Assembly: GCA_030549335.1 (NCBI GenBank)
Contig: CM060188.1
Coordinates: 15,875,501-15,939,500, forward strand
DNA: 64,000 nucleotides
DNA from: Pontederia crassipes
Lineage: Eukaryota > Streptophyta > Magnoliopsida > Commelinales > Pontederiaceae
Direction of reading: 5' to 3'
Below the pieces are notes generated by a model. That model was given only the letters and a program-made list of their open reading frames with translations, made no database searches and was not told the origin of the DNA. The position numbers were made by a program, and so were the translations under genes. This document shows positions 1 through 12,200 of the stretch, one piece after another. Positions within the stretch are counted from its first letter, which is position 1, and each line of letters begins with the position of its first letter.

Positions 1-3000
1 CGCTTGATTGAGATTCTTGTCTTGCTGGCAAACAAGGCATGTCTTCACGAATGCCTCAATGTCATCCTCCATCCTTGGCCAGAAGTAGTTGTCTTCGATG
101 AGTACCAAAGTGCGGCGGATGCCCGGATGTCCCGCCCACTTGGAGTCATGGCACTCTTGCATGATAGTGCGCCGCAAGTTGTCGAAGAGTGGAACGTATA
201 TGCGACGTTCCTTGGTGAAGATCAGCCCATCTTCCACCCAAAAGCGGCGTGTCTTACCCTCCTTCGCCTGCTCGAACAAGTTCTTTGCCGTGGGATCTGA
301 CTCCAATCCCTTCTTGATCCTCTCGATGAGGTCGGCTTGAGAGGAGCTCATGGCCGCCAATTCCGCGCGTCGGCTGAGGGCGTCGGCAACGACATTCGTC
401 TTGCCAGGTTTGTACTCCAGGACATAGTCGAATTCCGCCATGAAATCTTGCCATCTTGCTTGCTTCGACGAGAGCTTCTTCTGTGTCTCGAAGTAACTTG
501 TCGCGACGTTGTCCGTTTTGATGTGAAATCGCGACCCGAGAAGGTAGTGCCGCCATGTTCTAAGGCAGTGAATCACCGCGGTCATCTCCTTCTCCTGAAC
601 GGCATAGCGCCGCTCCGTGTCGTTGAGTTTGCGACTCTCGAACGCCACGGGATGCCCCTCCTGCATAAGAACTCCTCCAATGGCAAAGTCAGAAGCATCT
701 GTCTGTACCTCGTAGGACTTGGTGTGGTCTGGCAGGATGAGCACCGGTTCCTCCGTCATGGCCCTCTTGAGGGTGTCGAACGCTTCCTGGCATGTCGGCG
801 TCCACTCCCACTTCACATTCTTCCGGAGGAGATTCGTCAAAGGGGTCGTCACATGTGAATACCCTTTGACGAACCGCCTATAGTAGTTCGTCAGGCCAAG
901 GAACGAACGCATGTCGGGAACCCGCTTGGGCGGTTCCCACTCCACGATGGCCCGAATCTTCGCGCCATCCATCTTCAACTTCCCACTTCCGACGACATGT
1001 CCCAAGAAGTGTACTTCCGGTTGAGCGAAGGCACACTTCTCCCGCTTGACGTAGAGCTCGTTCTGCCGCAACACCTCGAACACTTGCCGAATGTGCTCGA
1101 TATGCTCCTCCAAGGTGCGGCTGTAGATCATGATGTCGTCGAGGTACACAACCACGAACCTGTCAAAGAATGGCTGCAATACCTTGTTCATGAGAGTACA
1201 GAAGGTCGCCGGGGCGTTGGTGAGGCCGAATGGCATCACGAGGAACTCGTAGGAGCCATATCTTGTGACGCACGCCGTCTTCTGCACATCCTCCTCCGCG
1301 ATTCGGACTTGCCAATAGCCCGAACGAAGGTCCAACTTGGTAAACCATCTTGCGCCGCCAAGTTGGTCGAACAAATCCGCCACCAAGGGGATGGGGTACT
1401 TGTTCTTCACCGTAAGCTTGTTGAGCGCCCGGTAGTCGATGCACATCCGGAGGGAACCGTCATGCTTCTTCTGGAAGAGAACCGGGGCGCCATATGGAGA
1501 TTTTGAAGGCCGAACATATCCTGCATCCAATAGTTCGGTGAGTTGCTTACGGAGTTCTGCGAGTTCCGGAGGAGCAAGCCGATAGGGGACTCCATGCGGG
1601 GCTTTAGATCCTGGGACCAAGTCGATGACATGGTCCACTTCACGCTTCGGAGGCAACCGCTTCGGGAGTTCCGGGGGCATGACGTCCGCAAAATCCTCAA
1701 GGGTTTCAAGGACTTTGGGAGGTGTTAGAGTGGAGGGCCCCGGATCTTCCAAGATGGCGGTCGCCAGGAAGGTGTGCTCCTGTTTGCGCAACCCCTTCGC
1801 CACTTGCATGGCGGAGAGGGTCTTCTGTTTGAGGTCTCCGCCTGACCTCACAGGGACGTTGTAAGGTCCCTTGGGATCGAAGATAACCATCGAATTGGTG
1901 AGCGGGATGACACATGCGGCAATGTGTCGCAGAAAAGAGATGCCCGCCACCACTTCGTAGTCATCCACTAGTGTCACCGTCACGTCGAAGCTTCCCGACC
2001 ACTTGCCGATGCGAACCTTCACTCCAGGAGAAATTCCTGTGGTCGAGATAGACTTCGCGTTCACCGTCTTGAACGTGGCGTTAGTCTTCTGGAGTGGCAG
2101 CTTTAGCTTCTTGGCGGCCACTTCTGACACGAACAACTCCGATGCACCCGTGTCAATGAGGGCGTTGAAGACTTGCCCGTTCAACTCGATATCCGCATAA
2201 AGTCGCGCAGCCGATGAAGGACCCTTCGAGGCGTTGATGGCGCTGAGGACGTGCATCGAGCTGAGACACGCCTCCTCCTTCTCTTTTTCCTTCTCGTCGG
2301 GGCAATACATTGCGTTGACTGTCGCCTTTTGCGGACAATCGCTCGTCCAATGAGGACCCTTGCAAATGTAGCAAGGCTTTGGCGGCTTCCCGTCCCTTTT
2401 GAATCTTCCAATGGTGGACTTCCCGTCTTGGTGTCCCTTGCCTCTGTCCTGATAGTGCGGCTTGCCTCCTTGTGACTTGGACTTCTCTCCCCCACCATTG
2501 CCCTTGCCCGAGGGCTTTGGTGGTGGAGTGCTCGCTTTGGCGTACTCCACGAGCGATTCAGCAGCGGCGACTAACGAGCGGAGGTTGGGGCAATCTCGTC
2601 GCTCCAACTCCGTCCTAGCCCATGGCTTCAAACCCTTCACGAAGACCGCCAACAACGTGTCTTCGTCCACTTGGGAATTCTGCAGGCGGAGCTCGGTGAA
2701 CTCTTTCACGTACTCCTTCAACGTGCCCTTCTGGCAAATGTTGAACAACGCAATCTTGGCCTCCAGTCCCGACTTGGCAGGGCAGAAGTAGTTGATAAGC
2801 TGCCTCTTGAAGTCGTCCCACCTCTCAATGGGACCCACAATGCCACGCTCCACATCGTCGCAATGGCACCGCCACCATAGACTCGCCGCATCTTGCAAGT
2901 AGAAGGATGCGGTCTTCACCATCCTTACTTCGGACGTCACGTCCAAGGCCTCCATGTACCTTCGGACGTTCCACAGGAAGTCATTGATCTCCCTTGCCGA

Positions 3001-3033
3001 CCGCTCGCCTTTGTAGGGCCTCGGCTTTGGCAC
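1..3033 (-). CDS. Gag-Pol polyprotein frame of chromovirus copy 1 (partial)
   Basis: This minus-strand frame matches copies 2 and 3 from the gag core through protease, reverse transcriptase and RNase H into the integrase zinc-finger part, where the window begins. The left end is cut by the window, not by the element. Only scattered substitutions separate it from the other copies. Confidence 0.85.
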   Translation of the reverse strand, partial: MPKPRPYKGERSAREINDFLWNVRRYMEALDVTSEVRMVKTASFYLQDAASLWWRCHCDDVERGIVGPIERWDDFKRQLINYFCPAKSGLEAKIALFNICQKGTLKEYVKEFTELRLQNSQVDEDTLLAVFVKGLKPWARTELERRDCPNLRSLVAAAESLVEYAKASTPPPKPSGKGNGGGEKSKSQGGKPHYQDRGKGHQDGKSTIGRFKRDGKPPKPCYICKGPHWTSDCPQKATVNAMYCPDEKEKEKEEACLSSMHVLSAINASKGPSSAARLYADIELNGQVFNALIDTGASELFVSEVAAKKLKLPLQKTNATFKTVNAKSISTTGISPGVKVRIGKWSGSFDVTVTLVDDYEVVAGISFLRHIAACVIPLTNSMVIFDPKGPYNVPVRSGGDLKQKTLSAMQVAKGLRKQEHTFLATAILEDPGPSTLTPPKVLETLEDFADVMPPELPKRLPPKREVDHVIDLVPGSKAPHGVPYRLAPPELAELRKQLTELLDAGYVRPSKSPYGAPVLFQKKHDGSLRMCIDYRALNKLTVKNKYPIPLVADLFDQLGGARWFTKLDLRSGYWQVRIAEEDVQKTACVTRYGSYEFLVMPFGLTNAPATFCTLMNKVLQPFFDRFVVVYLDDIMIYSRTLEEHIEHIRQVFEVLRQNELYVKREKCAFAQPEVHFLGHVVGSGKLKMDGAKIRAIVEWEPPKRVPDMRSFLGLTNYYRRFVKGYSHVTTPLTNLLRKNVKWEWTPTCQEAFDTLKRAMTEEPVLILPDHTKSYEVQTDASDFAIGGVLMQEGHPVAFESRKLNDTERRYAVQEKEMTAVIHCLRTWRHYLLGSRFHIKTDNVATSYFETQKKLSSKQARWQDFMAEFDYVLEYKPGKTNVVADALSRRAELAAMSSSQADLIERIKKGLESDPTAKNLFEQAKEGKTRRFWVEDGLIFTKERRIYVPLFDNLRRTIMQECHDSKWAGHPGIRRTLVLIEDNYFWPRMEDDIEAFVKTCLVCQQDKNLNQA

Positions 3034-3484
3034 ATCAATTCTCGCTTCATGCGGGGCGGGCGCCTCGGGGCGCCGCCCGTCTCCATAGCGTCGCTTGAGC
3101 TCCTCCCGGAAGGTCTAGAACTCTTGCTCCATCTCGAACCGCATGTTTGAGAGACCATTGTCCAAGGTCTCCCGCATGTCCATGATTGTCGCTTCCATGG
3201 ACTCGAGACGCGTATACAACGGCGCCATCTCTTCCCGCACCGTGGCAAGATCCACGGTCTTCTCCAACTCCCGCTCGTGCGTTGCGAGTTGGTCTTGCAT
3301 CTCGCCCACGTCCAATTGGAATTGGCCGAGGCGTTGCTCGAAGGCGGACATGGTGTCCTTCGAGCGGGCGCGCCCTCGATCCTGGCGGCCCTTCTCCAGT
3401 GCAACGGGTTCATTCGTCATCTCCGAGTTCGACGTCATTTCACCTTGATCGCCGAACGTCAACTTGAGCGGTCCCAGAAACGCT

Positions 3485-3496
3485 GCTCTGATACCA
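3485..3496 (-). other. Primer-binding site of copy 1 (initiator tRNA-Met type)
   Basis: Minus-strand TGGTATCAGAGC, complementary to the 3' end of plant initiator tRNA-Met, lies 3 bp inside LTR A. The same 12-mer recurs at 8659-8670 and 13819-13830, one per unit. Confidence 0.92.
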
Positions 3497-3499
3497 ACT

Positions 3500-4041
3500 T
3501 GTCACGGGGTCGTTTTTCGCTCGACCGACCCGTGCGGCGCCTAGACGTGCCCAACGTCTAGGCAAGCTCTTTTGGGCGCTTTGCGGAAGCTTGCTTATGC
3601 CACTTTTCGTATGTCACAACTTTTGGGACGCACGGTCCCGAGCGGACGCTTCTTCGGTGGAGGCGTTTGTGAACAAACGGGCACCTCGGCGTAACGCTCG
3701 ATCGCTTGGGACGCTTTGGGACGCTCTTTTGTGGGTTGCCACCCCACGCTTGAGGCACGATGCTAGATTTAGGGAAGCTTGAAATCTTTGTTGAGTAAAT
3801 AGGAATGATTACAACGCTTCGGGGGAGGACTAGCGGGTCTCCCCTACTATACCACCGTTTCGGGTGGTAGAATTGCGACGTGTGATGTGGAGGACCATCT
3901 CCGGGGGTGCACTTTTCTGGAGTGTAAATTACAAAACTGCCACCATCACACTTAGAAAATAAACTAAGTACAAAAGTGAGTTGAAAAGGAAAATACATGA
4001 TAAGATAACTCGACGTGCCCCGGGGAGAAGCCCCCGGGACA
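3500..4041 (-). repeat. LTR A (shared by copies 1 and 2)
   Basis: A 542-bp LTR bounded by TG...CA. It sits between a primer-binding site on its left and a polypurine tract on its right, so it is at once the 5' LTR of copy 1 and the 3' LTR of copy 2. It contains a short perfect hairpin (7-bp arms, ACCACC/GGTGGT core) near 3850-3869. It looks identical to LTR B by eye. Confidence 0.95.
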
Positions 4042-4052
4042 TTCTCCCCCAC
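4042..4052 (-). other. Polypurine tract of copy 2
   Basis: Minus-strand GTGGGGGAGAA directly abuts LTR A, the expected plus-strand primer site before the 3' LTR. The same tract is at 9216-9226 for copy 3. Confidence 0.88.
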
Positions 4053-7000
4053 TCAAGTCAGCGACGTCCCTGGAGCTGTGGCTTGGAATTCTTCAATCTT
4101 CTGCTTGAACTGCCACAAGTCTTCGGCTGTCTCCCAACTTGTGTCGGCGTCCGGTCTTCCGCTCCATCGAACAAGATACTCCTTCTTCCGATTCTTCGTG
4201 CGGACGGCGAGTACTTCTTCAACTTGATCAGTAAACTGCTGACGGATTGCCGGCGGGGCGCGGTCTGAAACCCCACGCCCGGGATCTTCAGTGTCTTCAA
4301 CGAAGGGCTTGAACAGGCTGACATGAAAGACGGGGTGTTGCTGCATCTGAGGCGGGAGCTCCAACTTGTAGGCCACCTTGCCTACCTTCTTCAAGATCTT
4401 GAAGGGGCCCTCGTAACGCCTAACGAGGCCCTTGTGCAGATTCTTCCCGCTTAGCCGAAGATGTTGGACCAGCTTCACCAGGACCAAGTCTCCGACTTCA
4501 AAGTTGACGTCCCGTCGGGCGGTGTCCGCCCACTTCTTCATGCGCTTCGATGCCTTGTGCAAACATGCTCTTGCCATGTCGTTCTGCTCATGCCATTCCC
4601 TCGCCATGCGGTGAGCGGCGGGGACTTTGCCACCATAAGAAGTGGCGACGGCCTGGGGCGTCAGAGGTTGCTGCCCCGTCACTATCTCGAAGGGACTCCG
4701 ATTGGTCGACTCGCTTCGTTGTAGGTTGTAGGAGAATTGCGCGATGTCGAGTAGCTTCGCCCAGTCCTTCTGATTGGCACTCACATAGTGCCGCAAGTAG
4801 ATCTCCAGAATACAATTCACCCTCTCAGTTTGGCCGTCGGTTTGAGGATGAAGTGATGTCGAGAAATGCAGGTTGGAGCCCATCATCTTGAACAATTCCT
4901 TCCAGAAGTTGCCAACGAATCGCCCATCCCGATCGCTGACGATGCTTTGTGGTAGGCCCCAATACTTCACTACATGCTTCATGAATAACTCCGCAGCTTC
5001 AGTAGCAGGACAACTTGCGGAGCCGGCGGCGAAGATGGCATACTTGGAGAACCGATCGACGACCACCATGATGGTACCTGCTCCTTCAGACTTGGGCAGG
5101 CCCGTGATGAAGTCCATGGAGACATCCTTCCATGGACGCTCTGGGATAGGCAGGGGTTCCAGAAGTCCGCCGGGCGCTTGATTGAGATTCTTGTCTTGCT
5201 GGCAAACAAGGCATGTCTTCACGAATGCCTCAATGTCATCCTCCATCCTTGGCCAGAAGTAGTTGTCTTCGATGAGTACCAAAGTGCGGCGGATGCCCGG
5301 ATGTCCCGCCCACTTGGAGTCATGGCACTCTTGCATGATAGTGCGCCGCAAGTTGTCGAAGAGTGGAACGTATATGCGACGTTCCTTGGTGAAGATCAGC
5401 CCATCTTCCACCCAAAAGCGGCGTGTCTTACCCTCCTTCGCCTGCTCGAACAAGTTCTTTGCCGTGGGATCTGACTCCAATCCCTTCTTGATCCTCTCGA
5501 TGAGGTCGGCCTGAGAGGAGCTCATGGCCGCCAATTCCGCGCGTCGGCTGAGGGCGTCGGCAACGACATTCGTCTTGCCAGGTTTGTACTCCAGGACATA
5601 GTCGAATTCCGCCATGAAATCTTGCCATCTTGCTTGCTTCGACGAGAGCTTCTTCTGTGTCTCGAAGTAACTTGTCGCGACGTTGTCCGTTTTGATGTGA
5701 AATCGCGACCCGAGAAGGTAGTGCCGCCATGTTCTAAGGCAGTGAATCACCGCGGTCATCTCCTTCTCCTGAACGGCATAGCGCCGCTCCGTGTCGTTGA
5801 GTTTGCGACTCTCGAACGCCACGGGATGCCCCTCCTGCATAAGAACTCCTCCAATGGCAAAGTCAGAAGCATCTGTCTGTACCTCGTAGGACTTGGTGTG
5901 GTCTGGCAGGATGAGCACCGGTTCCTCCGTCATGGCCCTCTTGAGGGTGTCGAACGCTTCCTGGCATGTCGGCGTCCACTCCCACTTCACATTCTTCCGG
6001 AGGAGATTCGTCAAAGGGGTCGTCACATGTGAATACCCTTTGACGAACCGCCTATAGTAGTTCGTCAGGCCAAGGAACGAACGCATGTCGGGAACCCGCT
6101 TGGGCGGTTCCCACTCCACGATGGCCCGAATCTTCGCGCCATCCATCTTCAACTTCCCACTTCCGACGACATGTCCCAAGAAGTGTACTTCCGGTTGAGC
6201 GAAGGCACACTTCTCCCGCTTGACGTAGAGCTCGTTCTGCCGCAACACCTCGAACACTTGCCGAATGTGCTCGATATGCTCCTCCAAGGTGCGGCTGTAG
6301 ATCATGATGTCGTCGAGGTACACAACCACGAACCTGTCAAAGAATGGCTGCAATACCTTGTTCATGAGAGTACAGAAGGTCGCCGGGGCGTTGGTGAGGC
6401 CGAATGGCATCACGAGGAACTCGTAGGAGCCATATCTTGTGACGCACGCCGTCTTCTGCACATCCTCCTCCGCGATTCGGACTTGCCAATAGCCCGAACG
6501 AAGGTCCAACTTGGTAAACCATCTTGCGCCGCCAAGTTGGTCGAACAAATCCGCCACCAAGGGGATGGGGTACTTGTTCTTCACCGTAAGCTTGTTGAGC
6601 GCCCGGTAGTCGATGCACATCCGGAGGGAACCGTCATGCTTCTTCTGGAAGAGAACCGGGGCGCCATATGGAGATTTTGAAGGCCGAACATATCCTGCAT
6701 CCAATAGTTCGGTGAGTTGCTTACGGAGTTCTGCGAGTTCCGGAGGAGCAAGCCGATAGGGGACTCCATGCGGGGCTTTAGATCCTGGGACCAAGTCGAT
6801 GACATGGTCCACTTCACGCTTCGGAGGCAACCGCTTCGGGAGTTCCGGGGGCATGACGTCCGCAAAATCCTCAAGGGTTTCAAGGACTTTGGGAGGTGTT
6901 AGAGTGGAGGGCCCCGGATCTTCCAAGATGGCGGTCGCCAGGAAGGTGTGCTCCTGTTTGCGCAACCCCTTCGCCACTTGCATGGCGGAGAGGGTCTTCT

Positions 7001-8207
7001 GTTTGAGGTCTCCGCCTGACCTCACAGGGACGTTGTAAGGTCCCTTGGGATCGAAGATAACCATCGAATTGGTGAGCGGGATGACACATGCGGCAATGTG
7101 TCGCAGAAAAGAGATGCCCGCCACCACTTCGTAGTCATCCACTAGTGTCACCGTCACGTCGAAGCTTCCCGACCACTTGCCGATGCGAACCTTCACTCCA
7201 GGAGAAATTCCTGTGGTCGAGATAGACTTCGCGTTCACCGTCTTGAACGTGGCGTTAGTCTTCTGGAGTGGCAGCTTTAGCTTCTTGGCGGCCACTTCTG
7301 ACACGAACAACTCCGATGCACCCGTGTCAATGAGGGCGTTGAAGACTTGCCCGTTCAACTCGATATCCGCATAAAGTCGCGCAGCCGATGAAGGACCCTT
7401 CGAGGCGTTGATGGCGCTGAGGACGTGCATCGAGCTGAGACACGCCTCCTCCTTCTCTTTTTCCTTCTCGTCGGGGCAATACATTGCGTTGACTGTCGCC
7501 TTTTGCGGACAATCGCTCGTCCAATGAGGACCCTTGCAAATGTAGCAAGGCTTTGGCGGCTTCCCGTCCCTTTTGAATCTTCCAATGGTGGACTTCCCGT
7601 CTTGGTGTCCCTTGCCTCTGTCCTGATAGTGCGGCTTGCCTCCTTGTGACTTGGACTTCTCTCCCCCACCATTGCCCTTGCCCGAGGGCTTTGGTGGTGG
7701 AGTGCTCGCTTTGGCGTACTCCACGAGCGATTCAGCAGCGGCGACTAACGAGCGGAGGTTGGGGCAATCTCGTCGCTCCAACTCCGTCCTAGCCCATGGC
7801 TTCAAACCCTTCACGAAGACCGCCAACAACGTGTCTTCGTCCACTTGGGAATTCTGCAGGCGGAGCTCGGTGAACTCTTTCACGTACTCCTTCAACGTGC
7901 CCTTCTGGCAAATGTTGAACAACGCAATCTTGGCCTCCAGTCCCGACTTGGCAGGGCAGAAGTAGTTGATAAGCTGCCTCTTGAAGTCGTCCCACCTCTC
8001 AATGGGACCCACAATGCCACGCTCCACATCGTCGCAATGGCACCGCCACCATAGACTCGCCGCATCTTGCAAGTAGAAGGATGCGGTCTTCACCATCCTT
8101 ACTTCGGACGTCACGTCCAAGGCCTTCATGTACCTTCGGACGTTCCACAGGAAGTCATTGATCTCCCTTGCCGACCGCTCGCCTTTGTAGGGCCTCGGCT
8201 TTGGCAC
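4053..8207 (-). CDS. Gag-Pol polyprotein frame of chromovirus copy 2
   Basis: One open frame of about 1384 residues carries the usual Ty3/Gypsy order. The gag core is near residues 40-165 and a CCHC knuckle near 221-233. The aspartic protease has DTGA near 294. Reverse transcriptase has the YLDD motif, and RNase H has a TDAS motif. The integrase has an HHCC finger, a DDE core and a GPF/Y-type module. A chromodomain lies in the last 60 residues. Chromodomains in this family steer insertion toward heterochromatin. The frame ends just before the polypurine tract. Whether it is expressed cannot be seen from sequence. Confidence 0.93.
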   Translation of the reverse strand: MPKPRPYKGERSAREINDFLWNVRRYMKALDVTSEVRMVKTASFYLQDAASLWWRCHCDDVERGIVGPIERWDDFKRQLINYFCPAKSGLEAKIALFNICQKGTLKEYVKEFTELRLQNSQVDEDTLLAVFVKGLKPWARTELERRDCPNLRSLVAAAESLVEYAKASTPPPKPSGKGNGGGEKSKSQGGKPHYQDRGKGHQDGKSTIGRFKRDGKPPKPCYICKGPHWTSDCPQKATVNAMYCPDEKEKEKEEACLSSMHVLSAINASKGPSSAARLYADIELNGQVFNALIDTGASELFVSEVAAKKLKLPLQKTNATFKTVNAKSISTTGISPGVKVRIGKWSGSFDVTVTLVDDYEVVAGISFLRHIAACVIPLTNSMVIFDPKGPYNVPVRSGGDLKQKTLSAMQVAKGLRKQEHTFLATAILEDPGPSTLTPPKVLETLEDFADVMPPELPKRLPPKREVDHVIDLVPGSKAPHGVPYRLAPPELAELRKQLTELLDAGYVRPSKSPYGAPVLFQKKHDGSLRMCIDYRALNKLTVKNKYPIPLVADLFDQLGGARWFTKLDLRSGYWQVRIAEEDVQKTACVTRYGSYEFLVMPFGLTNAPATFCTLMNKVLQPFFDRFVVVYLDDIMIYSRTLEEHIEHIRQVFEVLRQNELYVKREKCAFAQPEVHFLGHVVGSGKLKMDGAKIRAIVEWEPPKRVPDMRSFLGLTNYYRRFVKGYSHVTTPLTNLLRKNVKWEWTPTCQEAFDTLKRAMTEEPVLILPDHTKSYEVQTDASDFAIGGVLMQEGHPVAFESRKLNDTERRYAVQEKEMTAVIHCLRTWRHYLLGSRFHIKTDNVATSYFETQKKLSSKQARWQDFMAEFDYVLEYKPGKTNVVADALSRRAELAAMSSSQADLIERIKKGLESDPTAKNLFEQAKEGKTRRFWVEDGLIFTKERRIYVPLFDNLRRTIMQECHDSKWAGHPGIRRTLVLIEDNYFWPRMEDDIEAFVKTCLVCQQDKNLNQAPGGLLEPLPIPERPWKDVSMDFITGLPKSEGAGTIMVVVDRFSKYAIFAAGSASCPATEAAELFMKHVVKYWGLPQSIVSDRDGRFVGNFWKELFKMMGSNLHFSTSLHPQTDGQTERVNCILEIYLRHYVSANQKDWAKLLDIAQFSYNLQRSESTNRSPFEIVTGQQPLTPQAVATSYGGKVPAAHRMAREWHEQNDMARACLHKASKRMKKWADTARRDVNFEVGDLVLVKLVQHLRLSGKNLHKGLVRRYEGPFKILKKVGKVAYKLELPPQMQQHPVFHVSLFKPFVEDTEDPGRGVSDRAPPAIRQQFTDQVEEVLAVRTKNRKKEYLVRWSGRPDADTSWETAEDLWQFKQKIEEFQATAPGTSLT

Positions 8208-8658
8208 ATCAATTCTCGCTTCATGCGGGGCGGGCGCCTCGGGGCGCCGCCCGTCTCCATAGCGTCGCTTGAGCTCCTCCCGGAAGGTCTAGAACTCTTG
8301 CTCCATCTCGAACCGCATGTTTGAGAGACCATTGTCCAAGGTCTCCCGCATGTCCATGATTGTCGCTTCCATGGACTCGAGACGCGTATACAACGGCGCC
8401 ATCTCTTCCCGCACCGTGGCAAGATCCACGGTCTTCTCCAACTCCCGCTCGTGCGTTGCGAGTTGGTCTTGCATCTCGCCCACGTCCAATTGGAATTGGC
8501 CGAGGCGTTGCTCGAAGGCGGACATGGTGTCCTTCGAGCGGGCGCGCCCTCGATCCTGGCGGCCCTTCTCCAGTGCAACGGGTTCATTCGTCATCTCCGA
8601 GTTCGACGTCATTTCACCTTGATCGCCGAACGTCAACTTGAGCGGTCCCAGAAACGCT

Positions 8659-8670
8659 GCTCTGATACCA
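8659..8670 (-). other. Primer-binding site of copy 2
   Basis: Same 12-base tRNA-Met complement as in copy 1, 3 bp from LTR B. It fixes the direction of the element as minus strand. Confidence 0.92.
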
Positions 8671-8673
8671 ACT

Positions 8674-9215
8674 TGTCACGGGGTCGTTTTTCGCTCGACC
8701 GACCCGTGCGGCGCCTAGACGTGCCCAACGTCTAGGCAAGCTCTTTTGGGCGCTTTGCGGAAGCTTGCTTATGCCACTTTTCGTATGTCACAACTTTTGG
8801 GACGCACGGTCCCGAGCGGACGCTTCTTCGGTGGAGGCGTTTGTGAACAAACGGGCACCTCGGCGTAACGCTCGATCGCTTGGGACGCTTTGGGACGCTC
8901 TTTTGTGGGTTGCCACCCCACGCTTGAGGCACGATGCTAGATTTAGGGAAGCTTGAAATCTTTGTTGAGTAAATAGGAATGATTACAACGCTTCGGGGGA
9001 GGACTAGCGGGTCTCCCCTACTATACCACCGTTTCGGGTGGTAGAATTGCGACGTGTGATGTGGAGGACCATCTCCGGGGGTGCACTTTTCTGGAGTGTA
9101 AATTACAAAACTGCCACCATCACACTTAGAAAATAAACTAAGTACAAAAGTGAGTTGAAAAGGAAAATACATGATAAGATAACTCGACGTGCCCCGGGGA
9201 GAAGCCCCCGGGACA
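8674..9215 (-). repeat. LTR B (shared by copies 2 and 3)
   Basis: Second 542-bp LTR, exactly 5174 bp after LTR A and apparently identical to it. It is flanked on the left by the primer-binding site of copy 2 and on the right by the polypurine tract of copy 3, so no solo-LTR or host DNA lies between the units. Confidence 0.95.
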
Positions 9216-9226
9216 TTCTCCCCCAC
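9216..9226 (-). other. Polypurine tract of copy 3
   Basis: Minus-strand GTGGGGGAGAA abutting LTR B, as in copy 2. Confidence 0.88.
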
Positions 9227-12200
9227 TCAAGTCAGCGACGTCCCTGGAGCTGTGGCTTGGAATTCTTCAATCTTCTGCTTGAACTGCCACAAGTCTTCGG
9301 CTGTCTCCCAACTTGTGTCGGCGTCCGGTCTTCCGCTCCATCGAACAAGATACTCCTTCTTCCGATTCTTCGTGCGGACGGCGAGTACTTCTTCAACTTG
9401 ATCAGTAAACTGCTGACGGATTGCCGGCGGGGCGCGGTCTGAAACCCCACGCCCGGGATCTTCAGTGTCTTCAACGAAGGGCTTGAACAGGCTGACATGA
9501 AAGACGGGGTGTTGCTGCATCTGAGGCGGGAGCTCCAACTTGTAGGCCACCTTGCCTACCTTCTTCAAGATCTTGAAGGGGCCCTCGTAACGCCTAACGA
9601 GGCCCTTGTGCAGATTCTTCCCGCTTAGCCGAAGATGTTGGACCAGCTTCACCAGGACCAAGTCTCCGACTTCAAAGTTGACGTCCCGTCGGGCGGTGTC
9701 CGCCCACTTCTTCATGCGCTTCGATGCCTTGTGCAAACATGCTCTTGCCATGTCGTTCTGCTCATGCCATTCCCTCGCCATGCGGTGAGCGGCGGGGACT
9801 TTGCCACCATAAGAAGTGGCGACGGCCTGGGGCGTCAGAGGTTGCTGCCCCGTCACTATCTCGAAGGGACTCCGATTGGTCGACTCGCTTCGTTGTAGGT
9901 TGTAGGAGAATTGCGCGATGTCGAGTAGCTTCGCCCAGTCCTTCTGATTGGCACTCACATAGTGCCGCAAGTAGATCTCCAGAATACAATTCACCCTCTC
10001 AGTTTGGCCGTCGGTTTGAGGATGAAGTGATGTCGAGAAATGCAGGTTGGAGCCCATCATCTTGAACAATTCCTTCCAGAAGTTGCCAACGAATCGCCCA
10101 TCCCGATCGCTGACGATGCTTTGTGGTAGGCCCCAATACTTCACTACATGCTTCATGAATAACTCCGCAGCTTCAGTAGCAGGACAACTTGCGGAGCCGG
10201 CGGCGAAGATGGCATACTTGGAGAACCGATCGACGACCACCATGATGGTACCTGCTCCTTCAGACTTGGGCAGGCCCGTGATGAAGTCCATGGAGACATC
10301 CTTCCATGGACGCTCTGGGATAGGCAGGGGTTCCAGAAGTCCGCCGGGCGCTTGATTGAGATTCTTGTCTTGCTGGCAAACAAGGCATGTCTTCACGAAT
10401 GCCTCAATGTCATCCTCCATCCTTGGCCAGAAGTAGTTGTCTTCGATGAGTACCAAAGTGCGGCGGATGCCCGGATGTCCCGCCCACTTGGAGTCATGGC
10501 ACTCTTGCATGATAGTGCGCCGCAAGTTGTCGAAGAGTGGAACGTATATGCGACGTTCCTTGGTGAAGATCAGCCCATCTTCCACCCAAAAGCGGCGTGT
10601 CTTACCCTCCTTCGCCTGCTCGAACAAGTTCTTTGCCGTGGGATCTGACTCCAATCCCTTCTTGATCCTCTCGATGAGGTCGGCCTGAGAGGAGCTCATG
10701 GCCGCCAATTCCGCGCGTCGGCTGAGGGCGTCGGCAACGACATTCGTCTTGCCAGGTTTGTACTCCAGGACATAGTCGAATTCCGCCATGAAATCTTGCC
10801 ATCTTGCTTGCTTCGACGAGAGCTTCTTCTGTGTCTCGAAGTAACTTGTCGCGACGTTGTCCGTTTTGATGTGAAATCGCGACCCGAGAAGGTAGTGCCG
10901 CCATGTTCTAAGGCAGTGAATCACCGCGGTCATCTCCTTCTCCTGAACGGCATAGCGCCGCTCCGTGTCGTTGAGTTTGCGACTCTCGAACGCCACGGGA
11001 TGCCCCTCCTGCATAAGAACTCCTCCAATGGCAAAGTCAGAAGCATCTGTCTGTACCTCGTAGGACTTGGTGTGGTCTGGCAGGATGAGCACCGGTTCCT
11101 CCGTCATGGCCCTCTTGAGGGTGTCGAACGCTTCCTGGCATGTCGGCGTCCACTCCCACTTCACATTCTTCCGGAGGAGATTCGTCAAAGGGGTCGTCAC
11201 ATGTGAATACCCTTTGACGAACCGCCTATAGTAGTTCGTCAGGCCAAGGAACGAACGCATGTCGGGAACCCGCTTGGGCGGTTCCCACTCCACGATGGCC
11301 CGAATCTTCGCGCCATCCATCTTCAACTTCCCACTTCCGACGACATGTCCCAAGAAGTGTACTTCCGGTTGAGCGAAGGCACACTTCTCCCGCTTGACGT
11401 AGAGCTCGTTCTGCCGCAACACCTCGAACACTTGCCGAATGTGCTCGATATGCTCCTCCAAGGTGCGGCTGTAGATCATGATGTCGTCGAGGTACACAAC
11501 CACGAACCTGTCAAAGAATGGCTGCAATACCTTGTTCATGAGAGTACAGAAGGTCGCCGGGGCGTTGGTGAGGCCGAATGGCATCACGAGGAACTCGTAG
11601 GAGCCATATCTTGTGACGCACGCCGTCTTCTGCACATCCTCCTCCGCGATTCGGACTTGCCAATAGCCCGAACGAAGGTCCAACTTGGTAAACCATCTTG
11701 CGCCGCCAAGTTGGTCGAACAAATCCGCCACCAAGGGGATGGGGTACTTGTTCTTCACCGTAAGCTTGTTGAGCGCCCGGTAGTCGATGCACATCCGGAG
11801 GGAACCGTCATGCTTCTTCTGGAAGAGAACCGGGGCGCCATATGGAGATTTTGAAGGCCGAACATATCCTGCATCCAATAGTTCGGTGAGTTGCTTACGG
11901 AGTTCTGCGAGTTCCGGAGGAGCAAGCCGATAGGGGACTCCATGCGGGGCTTTAGATCCTGGGACCAAGTCGATGACATGGTCCACTTCACGCTTCGGAG
12001 GCAACCGCTTCGGGAGTTCCGGGGGCATGACGTCCGCAAAATCCTCAAGGGTTTCAAGGACTTTGGGAGGTGTTAGAGTGGAGGGCCCCGGATCTTCCAA
12101 GATGGCGGTCGCCAGGAAGGTGTGCTCCTGTTTGCGCAACCCCTTCGCCACTTGCATGGCGGAGAGGGTCTTCTGTTTGAGGTCTCCGCCTGACCTCACA

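Larger units (their letters stand above)
1..4041 (-). mobile_element. Ty3/Gypsy chromovirus, copy 1 (cut by window edge)
   Basis: This is the first visible unit of the tandem array. The internal region runs from the window start to 3499 and its 5' LTR is 3500-4041, which also serves as the 3' LTR of copy 2. The visible part reads on the minus strand through gag, protease, reverse transcriptase, RNase H and the start of integrase. About 1.1 kb of the internal region lies outside the window. The sequence is nearly identical to copies 2 and 3, so it is young. It looks nearly whole where visible, with about one break. Confidence 0.93.
3500..9215 (-). mobile_element. Ty3/Gypsy chromovirus, copy 2 (full unit with both LTRs)
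   Basis: The unit has LTRs at 3500-4041 and 8674-9215 and an internal region at 4042-8673. On the minus strand the order is 5' LTR, primer-binding site, gag-pol, polypurine tract, 3' LTR. The chromodomain after integrase marks it as a chromovirus; the reverse transcriptase and the tRNA-Met primer site suggest the Galadriel clade (the Musa 'Monkey' group), which is recall and not a tree. The two LTRs look identical by eye, so insertion or duplication is recent. It looks nearly whole, with about one break. Confidence 0.95.
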
